A stretch of 64,000 nucleotides of DNA, taken from positions 10,458-74,457 of the forward strand of contig JBGUIU010000323.1 in assembly GCA_045113275.1 (NCBI GenBank). The letters are read 5' to 3'. This document shows positions 7,951 through 16,358 of the stretch, piece by piece (position 1 is the stretch's first letter; every line of letters starts with the position of its first letter). The notes below the pieces were generated by a model that saw only the letters and a program-made list of their open reading frames with translations, ran no database searches and had not been told where the DNA came from. The translations under genes were made by a program, and so were the position numbers. Source of the DNA: UBA1181 sp045113275. Its GTDB lineage: Bacteria > Bacteroidota > Bacteroidia > Bacteroidales > Paludibacteraceae.

Positions 7951-9141
7951 ATGTTGAACGGATTGAAAAAATATAGGGGAATCATTAGGTTCCTTTTTTT
8001 TCTGTTATATAGCATCGGATTTTGTGGGTCAATATCGGCGACACAGATAAGTTTGCTTACGAGTATGCCGTCGGAACGTGCAGTTTTCACGTTGTGGGGA
8101 CATACAGCCATTCGTGTAAAGACGGAAGCCTCCGATGTGGTGTATAATTATGGTGTTTTTGAATTTAAGAAGGATTTTATTTACAAGTTTGTAAAAGGAG
8201 AAACCGATTATTGGGTGGAAAAAGAATCCACTGGATATGCAATATTAGAGGCCGTATATAAAAATGTCTATATGTACGAGCAGGTGTTGGATATCACAGA
8301 GGAGGAGGCGATGATAATCAAAGCAAAATTGGAGGAAAATGCAAAAGACGAAAACAAGTTTTATCGTTATAATTTCTTCTATGATAATTGCGCAACGCGT
8401 CCAAGGGATTTGATAGAGAAGGTATTAGGTCCATTCCAATATCCTGCGTTGAATAATCAAGATTCATATCGCGATAAGATACATCAGCTTACTGTCAATA
8501 ATCCTTGGCTCATGGTGGGTATTGATTTTTGCTTGGGTAGAGAAACGGATGAGGTGGTGAAGGATTATGATTTGATGTTTTTGCCATATTATATGATGGT
8601 ATCGTATGAAGGGACAAAAAGATTGAATTCAGAAGGGACATATGTACCTTTAGTAAAGAGTAAGAGCGTGGTGAATTCGCCTGAAGATGAGGAAATTAAA
8701 ACGCCCTCTATCTTTCTGCATCCGGTCTTTCTTTTCTGTGTGTTTTTATTGTTGATGATTGTGTGTACGATTATCCAATACAAGAAAAAGAGTGAATCCT
8801 ATCTTGTGGATGCAATTGTATATCCATTATATGGTGTGTTTGGTCTATTGATATTCTTTTTGGCATTTATATCAACACATCCTTGTACGAATCCCAACTT
8901 TAATCTGTTATGGTGTAATCCGTTGCAGTTGTTGATGCCGATATTTTGCTATGTGCCTATTGCAAAAAAGATACTTCGACCATATTTGTGGTTCAATTTG
9001 GTGCTGTGCGGTCTGGCATTGATAGGATGGACTTGGGTGTGGCAAGAGTTTCATATAGCCTTCTTGCCTCTGATTATAGTGATGATAATTCGTTCTTCCT
9101 ATCTGTTATTTAGAAGGATGAAAGAAAAAAATCGATTATGA
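7951..9141 (+). CDS. Lnb-type (DUF4105) lipoprotein N-acyltransferase homologue
   Basis: A signal-anchor segment (11-30) leads into a periplasmic domain of the DUF4105/Lnb N-terminal family, with LWGHTAIRV (48-56) and YDNCATRPRD (144-153). His51 and Cys147 are the likely catalytic residues of this papain-like fold. From about residue 252 there are four or five transmembrane segments. In Bacteroides the Lnb protein N-acylates lipoproteins in place of the Lnt enzyme; this is family knowledge applied here. Domain order and the 396-residue length agree with it. Paralogues of unknown activity exist, so the gene name is not assigned. Confidence 0.72.
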   Translation: MLNGLKKYRGIIRFLFFLLYSIGFCGSISATQISLLTSMPSERAVFTLWGHTAIRVKTEASDVVYNYGVFEFKKDFIYKFVKGETDYWVEKESTGYAILEAVYKNVYMYEQVLDITEEEAMIIKAKLEENAKDENKFYRYNFFYDNCATRPRDLIEKVLGPFQYPALNNQDSYRDKIHQLTVNNPWLMVGIDFCLGRETDEVVKDYDLMFLPYYMMVSYEGTKRLNSEGTYVPLVKSKSVVNSPEDEEIKTPSIFLHPVFLFCVFLLLMIVCTIIQYKKKSESYLVDAIVYPLYGVFGLLIFFLAFISTHPCTNPNFNLLWCNPLQLLMPIFCYVPIAKKILRPYLWFNLVLCGLALIGWTWVWQEFHIAFLPLIIVMIIRSSYLLFRRMKEKNRL

Positions 9142-9185
9142 TGATAAAAAGTTCCAAAAAATGAACTATAAATAGAAAAAAAAAG

Positions 9186-9193
9186 TAAATTTG
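9186..9193 (+). promoter_or_regulatory. -7 box for the mini-lipoprotein pair
   Basis: TAAATTTG matches TAnnTTTG, 32 bases before the ATG at 9226. No good -33 TTTG is visible upstream. Confidence 0.45.
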
Positions 9194-9225
9194 CGTAGTA
9201 AAAGATAATTATAAAACGAGATAAC

Positions 9226-9354
9226 ATGAAAACAGTTAAAATGATTATTGCTGCAGCTTTGTTGCTATTGGCGATGAGTGCTTGCAAACAACAACTATGT
9301 CCAGGATATGGAAATTTGCATACTGAAGTGATTGAATTACAACAAAATGCATAG
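9226..9354 (+). CDS. Mini-lipoprotein (42 aa)
   Basis: A very short frame: a basic start (MKTVK), a hydrophobic stretch, and a lipobox ending AMSAC with Cys20 as the lipidation site. The mature part is only about 23 residues and includes a second cysteine. A TAnnTTTG promoter box lies upstream and the stop overlaps the next mini-gene, which supports real translation. Family not recognised; function unknown. Confidence 0.55.
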   Translation: MKTVKMIIAAALLLLAMSACKQQLCPGYGNLHTEVIELQQNA

Positions 9355-9442
9355 TATTTACAAGTACATCAAGTGGGTTGCCATTCTTGTTGCATTGACT
9401 CTATTTGTTATTTCATGCAAGTCAGGGTGTGGATGCTTCTAA
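9347..9442 (+). CDS. Cysteine-rich mini-lipoprotein (31 aa)
   Basis: The ATG at 9347 lies inside the end of the previous mini-gene (8-base overlap, different frame), suggesting translational coupling. The product has a signal segment (WVAILVALTLFVIS), a lipidation-type Cys24 and a seven-residue tail KSGCGCF with two more cysteines. It would be essentially a lipidated peptide. Too short for homology by eye; the coupling and lipobox are the support. Confidence 0.45.
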   Translation: MHSIYKYIKWVAILVALTLFVISCKSGCGCF

Positions 9443-9512
9443 GAGGTTGGCTAATAACTGTGTTGTGTGGTTTGATATAAATTATTTTGTTTAACATAAA
9501 TTAAAATTAAAA

Positions 9513-10541
9513 ATGGTAAAAGTTGCTATTAATGGTTTCGGACGTATTGGACGTCTTGCATTCCGTCAAATGTTTGAGGCAGATGGTTATGAAGTAGTTG
9601 CAATCAACGACTTGACTAGCCCTAAGATGTTGGCTCACCTTTTGAAATATGACACTGCACAAGGTGGTTTCGCAGGTAAATTCGGTGAAGGAAAACACAC
9701 TGTAGATTTTACAGACGATTCTATCATCGTTGACGGAAAAGAAATCAAGATCTCTAAGGAGGCTGATGCAAACAACTGCCCTTGGAAGAAGTACAATGTA
9801 GATGTAGTTTTGGAGTGTACTGGTTTCTATACTTCAAAAGATAAAGCACAAGCTCATATCAACGCTGGTGCAAAGAAAGTTGTTATCTCTGCTCCTGCAG
9901 GAAACGACCTTCCTACTATCGTATTCAACGTTAACCACAAGACATTAACTAAGAACGATAACATCATCTCTGCTGCTTCTTGTACAACTAACTGCTTGGC
10001 TCCTATGGCTGCAGCTTTGAACAAGTATGCTCCAATTCAATCAGGTATCATGTCAACTATCCACGCTTACACTGGTGACCAAATGATTTTGGATGGTCCT
10101 CAACGTAAGGGTGATCTTCGTCGTTCTCGTGCAGGTGCACAAAACATCGTTCCTAACTCAACTGGTGCTGCTAAAGCAATCGGTTTGGTTATCCCTGAAT
10201 TGAACGGTAAGTTGATCGGTTCTGCTCAACGTATCCCTACTCCTACAGGTTCAACTACTATCTTGATCGCTGTTGTTAAGGGTAAAGATATCACTAAAGA
10301 AGGTATCAACGCTGCTATGAAGGCTGCTCAAACTGAGTCTTACGGATATACTGAAGATGAAATCGTTTCTTCTGATATCATCGGTATGAAGTTCGGTTCA
10401 TTGTTCGATGCTACTCAAACAATGGTTTCTAAGATCGACGACGATACTTATCAAGTACAAGTTGTTTCTTGGTATGATAACGAGAACTCTTATACTTCTC
10501 AAATGGTTAGAACAATTAAGTATTTCGCAGAGAACTGCTAA
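9513..10541 (+). CDS. gapA: Glyceraldehyde-3-phosphate dehydrogenase, type I
   Basis: Glycolytic enzyme converting glyceraldehyde 3-phosphate, NAD and phosphate to 1,3-bisphosphoglycerate. The NAD-binding GFGRIGR is at 8-14 and the catalytic motif SCTTNC places the active cysteine at 157. Later landmarks are HAYTGDQ and the C-terminal WYDNENSYTSQMVR. Length 342 residues. Codon choice shifts strongly toward pyrimidine-ending codons compared with its neighbours, as expected for a very highly expressed gene. A TTG (9463) plus TTATTTTG (9482-9489) could be its promoter. It ends at a strong terminator. Confidence 0.97.
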   Translation: MVKVAINGFGRIGRLAFRQMFEADGYEVVAINDLTSPKMLAHLLKYDTAQGGFAGKFGEGKHTVDFTDDSIIVDGKEIKISKEADANNCPWKKYNVDVVLECTGFYTSKDKAQAHINAGAKKVVISAPAGNDLPTIVFNVNHKTLTKNDNIISAASCTTNCLAPMAAALNKYAPIQSGIMSTIHAYTGDQMILDGPQRKGDLRRSRAGAQNIVPNSTGAAKAIGLVIPELNGKLIGSAQRIPTPTGSTTILIAVVKGKDITKEGINAAMKAAQTESYGYTEDEIVSSDIIGMKFGSLFDATQTMVSKIDDDTYQVQVVSWYDNENSYTSQMVRTIKYFAENC

Positions 10542-10564
10542 TTCTTAATATAATATACCAAAAA

Positions 10565-10593
10565 AACCAGACTTTCAAGTCTGGTTTTTTTTT
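10565..10593. terminator. Bidirectional terminator between gapA and the ilv operon
   Basis: AACCAGACTT and AAGTCTGGTT form a perfect hairpin with a TC loop. A run of nine T follows on the plus strand and a run of A precedes it, giving T residues on the minus strand. It can end both convergent units. Confidence 0.9.
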
Positions 10594-10642
10594 GCCCTTA
10601 GTAAAAAATCTTATACTGAAATGGACAGATATTTTTAATGTC

Positions 10643-11368
10643 TTACTTAAATAGCAAACGACTCTTGCAAGCTATGCTTCCGTCGCTTTTCTTTAATGTT
10701 ATACTATATTCTGATTCTGATATTTCAGCTTTTTCTATTGCAATCTCTTCGTGCCAAAAACACTCTTCGATATACTCAATTTCAAATCGGAATGGAGATG
10801 TCTTTTCCATTACTTCGATGGGCAGAGTGTCAATGACATGCTCCACATATTTAGCACTGTTCATGTGTTTATTAATGTCCAGATCGCTGTAGGCAACAAC
10901 GAATGATGACAGAGAAGTCTGTTCGGGAACAGGTATCTTGCCTGGTCGTTCTATCGGACAATCCATTTGATGTAGATAATTTTCAATGCCTTGTCCGGTA
11001 AGGCTGACGGGATGACGGGTCTCTGTGTCAATCATTGCCCAGATGCTTCTGGCATATCCTATTATGTTCCCATCACCTGTTTCAAAACGGAAGTTACGTT
11101 GAGTAAAACTTCTCATGATGGACTCAATCCAGGTGTAGATTCGAAGTGTGTCTCCACATTTAGGACGTTCATTCAGTTCTAAAGCAAGTCGTGAGAGTAC
11201 CCAAGTGTGGTTTTGTTTGTTTAACTTTTGAATGCCGAATCCTCTTTCATTAGCATGACAACCAGCTGCGTTCAGCAGATGGTTGACGACAAGAGGAAGG
11301 GTGATGCTATCTGTGAAATCCACTTCAAAAGGGTGGATGTTTACGGTATGCGTTCCGACAATTTCCAT
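10643..11368 (-). CDS. Acyl-ACP thioesterase
   Basis: A 241-residue double-hotdog protein of the acyl-ACP thioesterase family, releasing fatty acids from acyl carrier protein. The first hotdog holds WVLSRLALELNERP and TLRIYTWIESIMRSFTQRNF. The second has SDLDINKHMNSAKYVEHVID, where the Asn/His/Asp-rich segment is the active-site region in this family. It starts 13 bases after ilvN on the same strand and is the last gene of the ilv unit. The pairing with ilv genes is common in Bacteroidales, perhaps reflecting branched-chain fatty acid synthesis (inference). Confidence 0.88.
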   Translation of the reverse strand: MEIVGTHTVNIHPFEVDFTDSITLPLVVNHLLNAAGCHANERGFGIQKLNKQNHTWVLSRLALELNERPKCGDTLRIYTWIESIMRSFTQRNFRFETGDGNIIGYARSIWAMIDTETRHPVSLTGQGIENYLHQMDCPIERPGKIPVPEQTSLSSFVVAYSDLDINKHMNSAKYVEHVIDTLPIEVMEKTSPFRFEIEYIEECFWHEEIAIEKAEISESEYSITLKKSDGSIACKSRLLFK

Positions 11369-11381
11369 GCTTCTCCTCTCT

Positions 11382-11933
11382 TTATTGCAGATTCTCTTCC
11401 TTTAACTTGGCCAGCATATCTGATAATCGTTCAATCTTTGATTTATTGATAGCAATTCGTCCCGAACGGATGAATTGAAGGATGGTCAGTTTCTCGCTCA
11501 GTTCTTTGAAAAGTCCTTGTGTTTCATCGTAGTGACCTGTTTTCTCGAGAACGACACAATTTGTGGTCATCTCAAGAATACGTATATTATATTTACGTAT
11601 CAGATCTTCAATTGAACCCAAAGCAAGGAATTGATCGGTAGCCACTTTGTATAGAGCAATCTCCTGATATACCAATTCCTCGTCTGTGTTGAAGAATGAT
11701 TTAATAATATCCACTCGCTTGTCTATCTGTTTCACTACTTTCTCTATGAGGTCTCTGTCTGCATAGGTTGTCACAGTGAATTTATGAATGCCTTCTATGG
11801 CAGAGGGTGAAACGGATAGCGTTTCAATGTTTAATCCTCTTCGCGTAAAGATATTACTGATTTGATTCAATAATCCTACGTGATTCTCAGAAAAGATTGT
11901 TACTGTATATAGTAGTTTTTTATTCTCCATCAT
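11382..11933 (-). CDS. ilvN: Acetolactate synthase small (regulatory) subunit
   Basis: The regulatory partner of acetohydroxyacid synthase, sensing valine. An N-terminal ACT domain (about 7-80) starts LYTVTIFSENHVGLLNQISNIF, followed by the C-terminal activation domain. At 183 residues it is in the IlvH/IlvN size range. Its ATG overlaps the ilvB stop by four bases (ATGA), showing coupling with the catalytic subunit. Confidence 0.93.
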   Translation of the reverse strand: MMENKKLLYTVTIFSENHVGLLNQISNIFTRRGLNIETLSVSPSAIEGIHKFTVTTYADRDLIEKVVKQIDKRVDIIKSFFNTDEELVYQEIALYKVATDQFLALGSIEDLIRKYNIRILEMTTNCVVLEKTGHYDETQGLFKELSEKLTILQFIRSGRIAINKSKIERLSDMLAKLKEENLQ

Positions 11934-13633
11934 GACTGAGGTGTTAAAATGTTGGTAACAGTTTCTCCAGCAGGGATCATAGGATAGATGAGTCCGTTTT
12001 CTTCTACCTCTACAACGAGGAGATAGGCTTGGTCATCTTTTAACATATCTTGTATCGCCTCGTCCATTTCCTTTCTGTTGGAAACTTTTCGATTGGCGAT
12101 GTGATAAGCCTCTGCGATTTGGTTGAAGTCTGGATTGATCATTTGGGTAGAGGAGTATCTCTTATGAAAGAACAACTCTTGCCATTGTCTCACCATTCCA
12201 AGATAATTATTGTTCAGCAATATCATCTTCACTCCGATCTTACTCTGCATGATGGTGCCAAGTTCTTCAATTGTCATTTGGAATCCACCGTCTCCCACAA
12301 AAAGACATACTGTACGTTGAGGGGCACCTACTTTTGCACCAATAGCAGCAGGAATACCGAATCCCATAGTGCCTAATCCACCGGAGGTTACAATGCTTCT
12401 TGTATGCTTATATTGGAAATATCGAGCAGAGGCCATCTGGTTTTGTCCCACGTCAGTGACAAGAATAGCCTCTTGTTGCGTGGCATCTGATACTTTTCGA
12501 ACAATCTCGCTCATTGTGATGTGTTCACCTTCGTGGTATAACTCTTTCTCAATGACAGTCTTCTGCTCTTTTTGCTCGTATGCATCAAACGATTGAATCC
12601 ATGCATCATGGTGAGCCGGCTCAATAGCTTGGATAAGTGCAGAGAGGGCTTCTTTGGCATCACCCAGTACTTTGGTGGTCGTTCTGACATTCTTGTCGAT
12701 TTCCGCTGGGTCGATATCAATATGGATGATTTTAGCTTGTTTGGCATAAGTGTTGGGATTACCAGTCACACGGTCGTCGAACCTCATGCCGATTGCAATA
12801 AGCACGTCACATTCATTGGTTTTCATGTTAGGGGCAATATTCCCGTGCATGCCGACAAATCCTTTGTTTAGTTTGAAGTCTGTCGGGATCGCTGATAACC
12901 CGAGTAACGTGGAGGCGGCTGGAATATCAGCCTTCTCTAAGAATTGCATCAATTCTTTTTCCGCATTGGAAAGCACAACTCCTTGTCCGATGATGGCAAA
13001 CGGCTTTTGCGCTTGATTAATCAGGGAAGCAGCTTCCTTGATTTGTTCATTGTTGACATGAGGAGCTGGTATGTAACCTCTGTAGTAGGTACATTGCTTA
13101 TATTGAAATGTTGCTAATTCTGTTTGTGCATTTTTGGTGAAATCAAGCACGACAGGACCTGGACGTCCTGTGGTTGATATGTAGAAGGCCTTTGCTACAG
13201 CATCGGCAATCTCATCCGCACTTCGTATCTGGCAGGCCCATTTTGTGATAGGTTGAGTGATACCTACCATGTCAATTTCTTGAAAAGCATCGGTACCTAA
13301 TGAGGCAGCACCGACCTGACCTGTGATGACAATGATGGGAGTACTATCCATCATGGCGTCACCAATGCCTGTGATGGTATTGGTTGCACCTGGACCTGAT
13401 GTGACAATGCATATTCCAGGTTTCCCTGAAACTCTTGCGTAACCTTCGGCTGCATGAACGGCACCTTGCTCATGTCGCATGAGTAGGTAGTTGAATTTGT
13501 CCATGTAGTCGTACAATGCATCGAATACGGGGATGATACTTCCACCGGGGTATCCGAATATGGTATCAACACCTTCTTTTAGAAGGGATTCCATTAAAAT
13601 ATATGATCCTTTGATCGGGTCAGACATATTCAT
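11930..13633 (-). CDS. ilvB: Acetolactate synthase large (catalytic) subunit
   Basis: TPP- and FAD-dependent enzyme condensing pyruvate with pyruvate or 2-ketobutyrate, the first step of valine, leucine and isoleucine synthesis. The conserved glutamate is at residue 55 (MRHEQGAVHAAEG). Near residue 450 is the TPP-binding motif, opening GDGGFQM and ending with LLNNNYLGM. Length 567 residues. The start is ATG 13633 or 13627 (MNM). ilvD lies 12 bases upstream. Confidence 0.96.
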   Translation of the reverse strand: MNMSDPIKGSYILMESLLKEGVDTIFGYPGGSIIPVFDALYDYMDKFNYLLMRHEQGAVHAAEGYARVSGKPGICIVTSGPGATNTITGIGDAMMDSTPIIVITGQVGAASLGTDAFQEIDMVGITQPITKWACQIRSADEIADAVAKAFYISTTGRPGPVVLDFTKNAQTELATFQYKQCTYYRGYIPAPHVNNEQIKEAASLINQAQKPFAIIGQGVVLSNAEKELMQFLEKADIPAASTLLGLSAIPTDFKLNKGFVGMHGNIAPNMKTNECDVLIAIGMRFDDRVTGNPNTYAKQAKIIHIDIDPAEIDKNVRTTTKVLGDAKEALSALIQAIEPAHHDAWIQSFDAYEQKEQKTVIEKELYHEGEHITMSEIVRKVSDATQQEAILVTDVGQNQMASARYFQYKHTRSIVTSGGLGTMGFGIPAAIGAKVGAPQRTVCLFVGDGGFQMTIEELGTIMQSKIGVKMILLNNNYLGMVRQWQELFFHKRYSSTQMINPDFNQIAEAYHIANRKVSNRKEMDEAIQDMLKDDQAYLLVVEVEENGLIYPMIPAGETVTNILTPQS

Positions 13634-13645
13634 GATTCTGTTTCT

Positions 13646-15475
13646 TTATTCTATAATTCTGATACCTCCTTTATCTGCGGAGGCTACTGTTGTAGCATAT
13701 GCTTTCAATGCTTTGGAAACAACCCTGTCACGTTGTGGCTTCCAGGCATCTTTACCTTTTGCAATCTCTTGCTTTCTTCTTTGCCTCAACTCTTCTTCGC
13801 TTAAGCGTACATTGATACTGCGATTAGGAATATCTATATCAATAATGTCACCATCACGTACCAGTCCTATATTGCCTCCAGATGCAGCCTCTGGAGAGAT
13901 ATGACCGATGGATAGTCCAGATGTTCCTCCAGAGAAACGTCCGTCAGTTATCAGTGCGCACTCTTTGCCTAGGTGCATGGATTTAATATAAGAAGTAGGG
14001 TAGAGCATTTCTTGCATACCTGGACCACCCTTCGGGCCTTCGTGAGTAATGACCACTACATCTCCGGAGACTACTTTCCCTCCGAGTATTCCATTGCAAG
14101 CATCTTCTTGAGATTGGAAAACTTTTGCGGGTCCGCTGAATTTCCAAATGCTTTCATCCACACCTGCAGTCTTGATTACACAACCGTCTATGGCAATATT
14201 TCCTTTGAGAACGCCTAATCCACCATCTTTGGTATAGGCATGATCTAGGTCGCGGATGCAACCATTGGCACGGTCGGTGTCTAAAGTATCGTAATATGAC
14301 TCTTGAGAGCCTAATACAAGATTAAATTTATGAGCAGGAGCACTCTTATATTTATTAATTGCTTTAGTTGTTACAGATGGAGAAGTGATACCATATTGGT
14401 CGATCGCCTCACCTAATGTGAGTCCGTCCACACGTTTTACATTTGTGTTGATCAGTCCGCCTTTTGCAAGTTCGGACATGATTGAAATCACACCACCAGC
14501 ACGGTTAACATCTTCAATGTGGTATTTTTGTGTGTTAGGAGCTACTTTGCACAAGCAAGGAGTTTTTCTTGATAACTGATCAATGTCCTCCATGTGGAAA
14601 TTAACGCCAGCTTCATGAGCTACGGCTAAAAGGTGAAGCACGGTGTTGGTAGAACCTCCCATAGCAATATCGAGAGTCATAGCATTTAAAAAGGCCTCTC
14701 TTGTGGCGATGGAGAGAGGTAATACACTTTCGTCCCCATCCTGATAATACTTGTAAGTGTTTTCTACGATAATTTTTGCTGCCTCTACGAACAAGTTCTC
14801 TCTGTTTTTATGAGTGGATACGATGCTGCCGTTTCCAGGCAAAGCAAATCCGATGGCTTCGTTCAGACAGTTCATGGAGTTGGCCGTGAACATTCCGGAA
14901 CAAGAGCCGCAGGTAGGGCACGAAGAGTGTTCAATCTCATGTAGGTCTTTGTCAGATATGGAGTTGTCGGCAGCTTTAACCATGGCATCAATCAAGTCTA
15001 AATGTTGATCGTTCCATACGCCAGCTTCCATCGGTCCTCCAGATACAAAGATCGTAGGTATATTTAATCGCATGGTAGCAAGTAGCATACCAGGAGTTAT
15101 TTTATCACAGTTGCTAATACACACCAATGCATCCGCTTTGTGGGCATTGACCATGTATTCTACACTATCGGCAATGAGGTCTCTTGAGGGTAGTGAATAG
15201 AGCATTCCGTCGTGTCCCATGGCAATACCGTCATCGATAGCAATCGTGTTAAACTCAGCCGCAAAACAGCCTAGTTTTTCTATTTCATTTTTTACTTTCT
15301 GACCGATTTCATGAAGATGTACATGCCCAGGAACAAATTGAGTGAAAGAATTGGCGATAGCAATAATGGGTTTCCCTATTTGATCTTCTTTCATTCCATT
15401 AGCGCGCCATAGAGCTCTGGCACCAGCCATTCTTCTGCCATTTGTGCAGACTGAACTTCTTAGTTCGTGTTTCAT
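13646..15475 (-). CDS. ilvD: Dihydroxyacid dehydratase
   Basis: Fe-S enzyme that dehydrates dihydroxyacids to 2-ketoacids in branched-chain amino acid synthesis. Cluster and metal ligands are visible in CISNCDKITPGM and SSCPTCGSCSGMF. The C-terminal GRFSGGTSGLSIGHISPEA motif is intact. Length 609 residues. First gene of the minus-strand unit ilvD-ilvB-ilvN-thioesterase; a TAATTTTG box lies about 55 bases upstream. The usual partner ilvC is not in the window. Confidence 0.97.
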   Translation of the reverse strand: MKHELRSSVCTNGRRMAGARALWRANGMKEDQIGKPIIAIANSFTQFVPGHVHLHEIGQKVKNEIEKLGCFAAEFNTIAIDDGIAMGHDGMLYSLPSRDLIADSVEYMVNAHKADALVCISNCDKITPGMLLATMRLNIPTIFVSGGPMEAGVWNDQHLDLIDAMVKAADNSISDKDLHEIEHSSCPTCGSCSGMFTANSMNCLNEAIGFALPGNGSIVSTHKNRENLFVEAAKIIVENTYKYYQDGDESVLPLSIATREAFLNAMTLDIAMGGSTNTVLHLLAVAHEAGVNFHMEDIDQLSRKTPCLCKVAPNTQKYHIEDVNRAGGVISIMSELAKGGLINTNVKRVDGLTLGEAIDQYGITSPSVTTKAINKYKSAPAHKFNLVLGSQESYYDTLDTDRANGCIRDLDHAYTKDGGLGVLKGNIAIDGCVIKTAGVDESIWKFSGPAKVFQSQEDACNGILGGKVVSGDVVVITHEGPKGGPGMQEMLYPTSYIKSMHLGKECALITDGRFSGGTSGLSIGHISPEAASGGNIGLVRDGDIIDIDIPNRSINVRLSEEELRQRRKQEIAKGKDAWKPQRDRVVSKALKAYATTVASADKGGIRIIE

Positions 15476-15526
15476 AAGAAGGTAATTTATTTTGAATTAT
15501 TTCGTTTATTTTGAGAACTCATTTTG

Positions 15527-15534
15527 CAAAATTA
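15527..15534 (-). promoter_or_regulatory. -7 box of the ilv operon
   Basis: Minus-strand TAATTTTG, an exact TAnnTTTG match, about 52 bases before ilvD. The -33 region is only T-rich. Confidence 0.5.
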
Positions 15535-15683
15535 CTAAATTTAAAGTTAATAATATAAAAAGGAAAGGAAAAGTTATTTGTTTATTGTTTAGTGAAAAAA
15601 ATTGTCGATGAAAAGGACTTTTTTTATAAATGGTTGATGTTCAACATGTATGATTGATGGGGGAATTTTTTTGTAGGTTTTCT

Positions 15684-15714
15684 TTTGCTGTGGTGATATA
15701 AATATGTATCTTTG
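15684..15714 (+). promoter_or_regulatory. Canonical promoter of the capsule operon
   Basis: TTTG (15684-15687), a 19-base spacer and TATCTTTG (15707-15714) match the Bacteroidetes consensus very well. Transcription should start near 15721, giving a leader of about 73 bases before upxY. No inverted repeats flanking the promoter were seen, so it does not look like an invertible capsule promoter. Confidence 0.8.
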
Positions 15715-15733
15715 TCAGAACTTTTTTCCCCTG

Positions 15734-15794
15734 TTTTTGCTTTGCGTTGCGATTGGTAGTAATGTTACTATCAACCGCGAAGCGTTCCCAAAAA
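15734..15794 (+). promoter_or_regulatory. Large hairpin in the upxY leader
   Basis: Three nested pairings can form in the leader RNA: TTTTTG (15734-15739) with CAAAAA (15789-15794); alternatively GCTTTGCG (15739-15746) with CGCGAAGC (15776-15783); and the inner arms TTGGTAGTAA (15753-15762) and TTACTATCAA (15765-15774). The outer pairing reaches the A of the ATG at 15794. Role is inferred: antitermination target, translational control, or pausing signal. Confidence 0.5.
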
Positions 15795-16345
15795 TGGACT
15801 ATTATATGGCAGAAGACAAAGAGGAGAAATGGTATGTAGTCAAAACCCGAGCGAAGCAGGAAAGGGTTGTGCAACAGCAAATTAACAGATTTGGAGTAGA
15901 GACATTTTTACCAACGCGGATAGAGGTGAGAGACTGGCATGATCGAAAGAAAAAGGTCGAGTCAGTTCTGATCCCTAATACTGTTTTTCTGAAAGCAGAG
16001 AAGAATGTAGCCATTGATTTGCATAATGTGCAAGGTATTCAGTTCTCCTTTCTACGTGATGTCACAAGTCTTCAGAGAAATCAATTGTTAGTAATTCCGG
16101 ATCGTCAGATGAAGGAGTTTATGCGATTTTTGAAGATATCTGACAATCAGTTTGAGGTTGAGCCTGATGCAACATTTATGCGTGGCGACAAGGTAATCAT
16201 CACACAAGGATGTTTCAAAGGGATTACAGGTGAATTGGTGAAAATAAATGGGAAGGACAAAGTAATTGTACGGTTGAATACGATTATCTCGTGTTCTGTG
16301 CCCACCTCTATGGATTGTTTGGAGAAAATAAACGGTTTAATATAG
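15794..16345 (+). CDS. UpxY-family transcription antiterminator (NusG paralogue)
   Basis: A specialised NusG-like protein of the UpxY class, which in Bacteroides keeps RNA polymerase from terminating within its own capsule operon. The NGN domain begins EKWYVVKTRAKQERVV (11-26) and includes ETFLPTRIEVRDW. A KOW-type segment is at 130-150 (GDKVIITQGCFKGITGELV). The start at 15794 (or ATG 15806) is chosen because the promoter boxes exclude longer readings from 15704. It is the first gene of a co-directional run reaching about 47495. No UpxZ-type gene follows. Confidence 0.88.
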   Translation: MDYYMAEDKEEKWYVVKTRAKQERVVQQQINRFGVETFLPTRIEVRDWHDRKKKVESVLIPNTVFLKAEKNVAIDLHNVQGIQFSFLRDVTSLQRNQLLVIPDRQMKEFMRFLKISDNQFEVEPDATFMRGDKVIITQGCFKGITGELVKINGKDKVIVRLNTIISCSVPTSMDCLEKINGLI

Positions 16346-16358
16346 TAACTTGTTGAAT

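Noticed and set aside
12050..13572. Several open frames opposite ilvB and ilvD
   Set aside because: They are antisense shadows of strongly conserved enzyme genes, with no family features of their own.
15560..15730. Possible invertible capsule promoter upstream of upxY
   Set aside because: I looked for inverted repeats flanking the promoter. Only a short GTTGA/TCAAC element near 15632 was seen, with no matching partner beyond the promoter.
15704..15793. Longer UpxY start from the ATG at 15704
   Set aside because: That codon precedes and overlaps the TATCTTTG box of a canonical promoter, so it would lie upstream of the transcription start; the extension also lacks NGN similarity.
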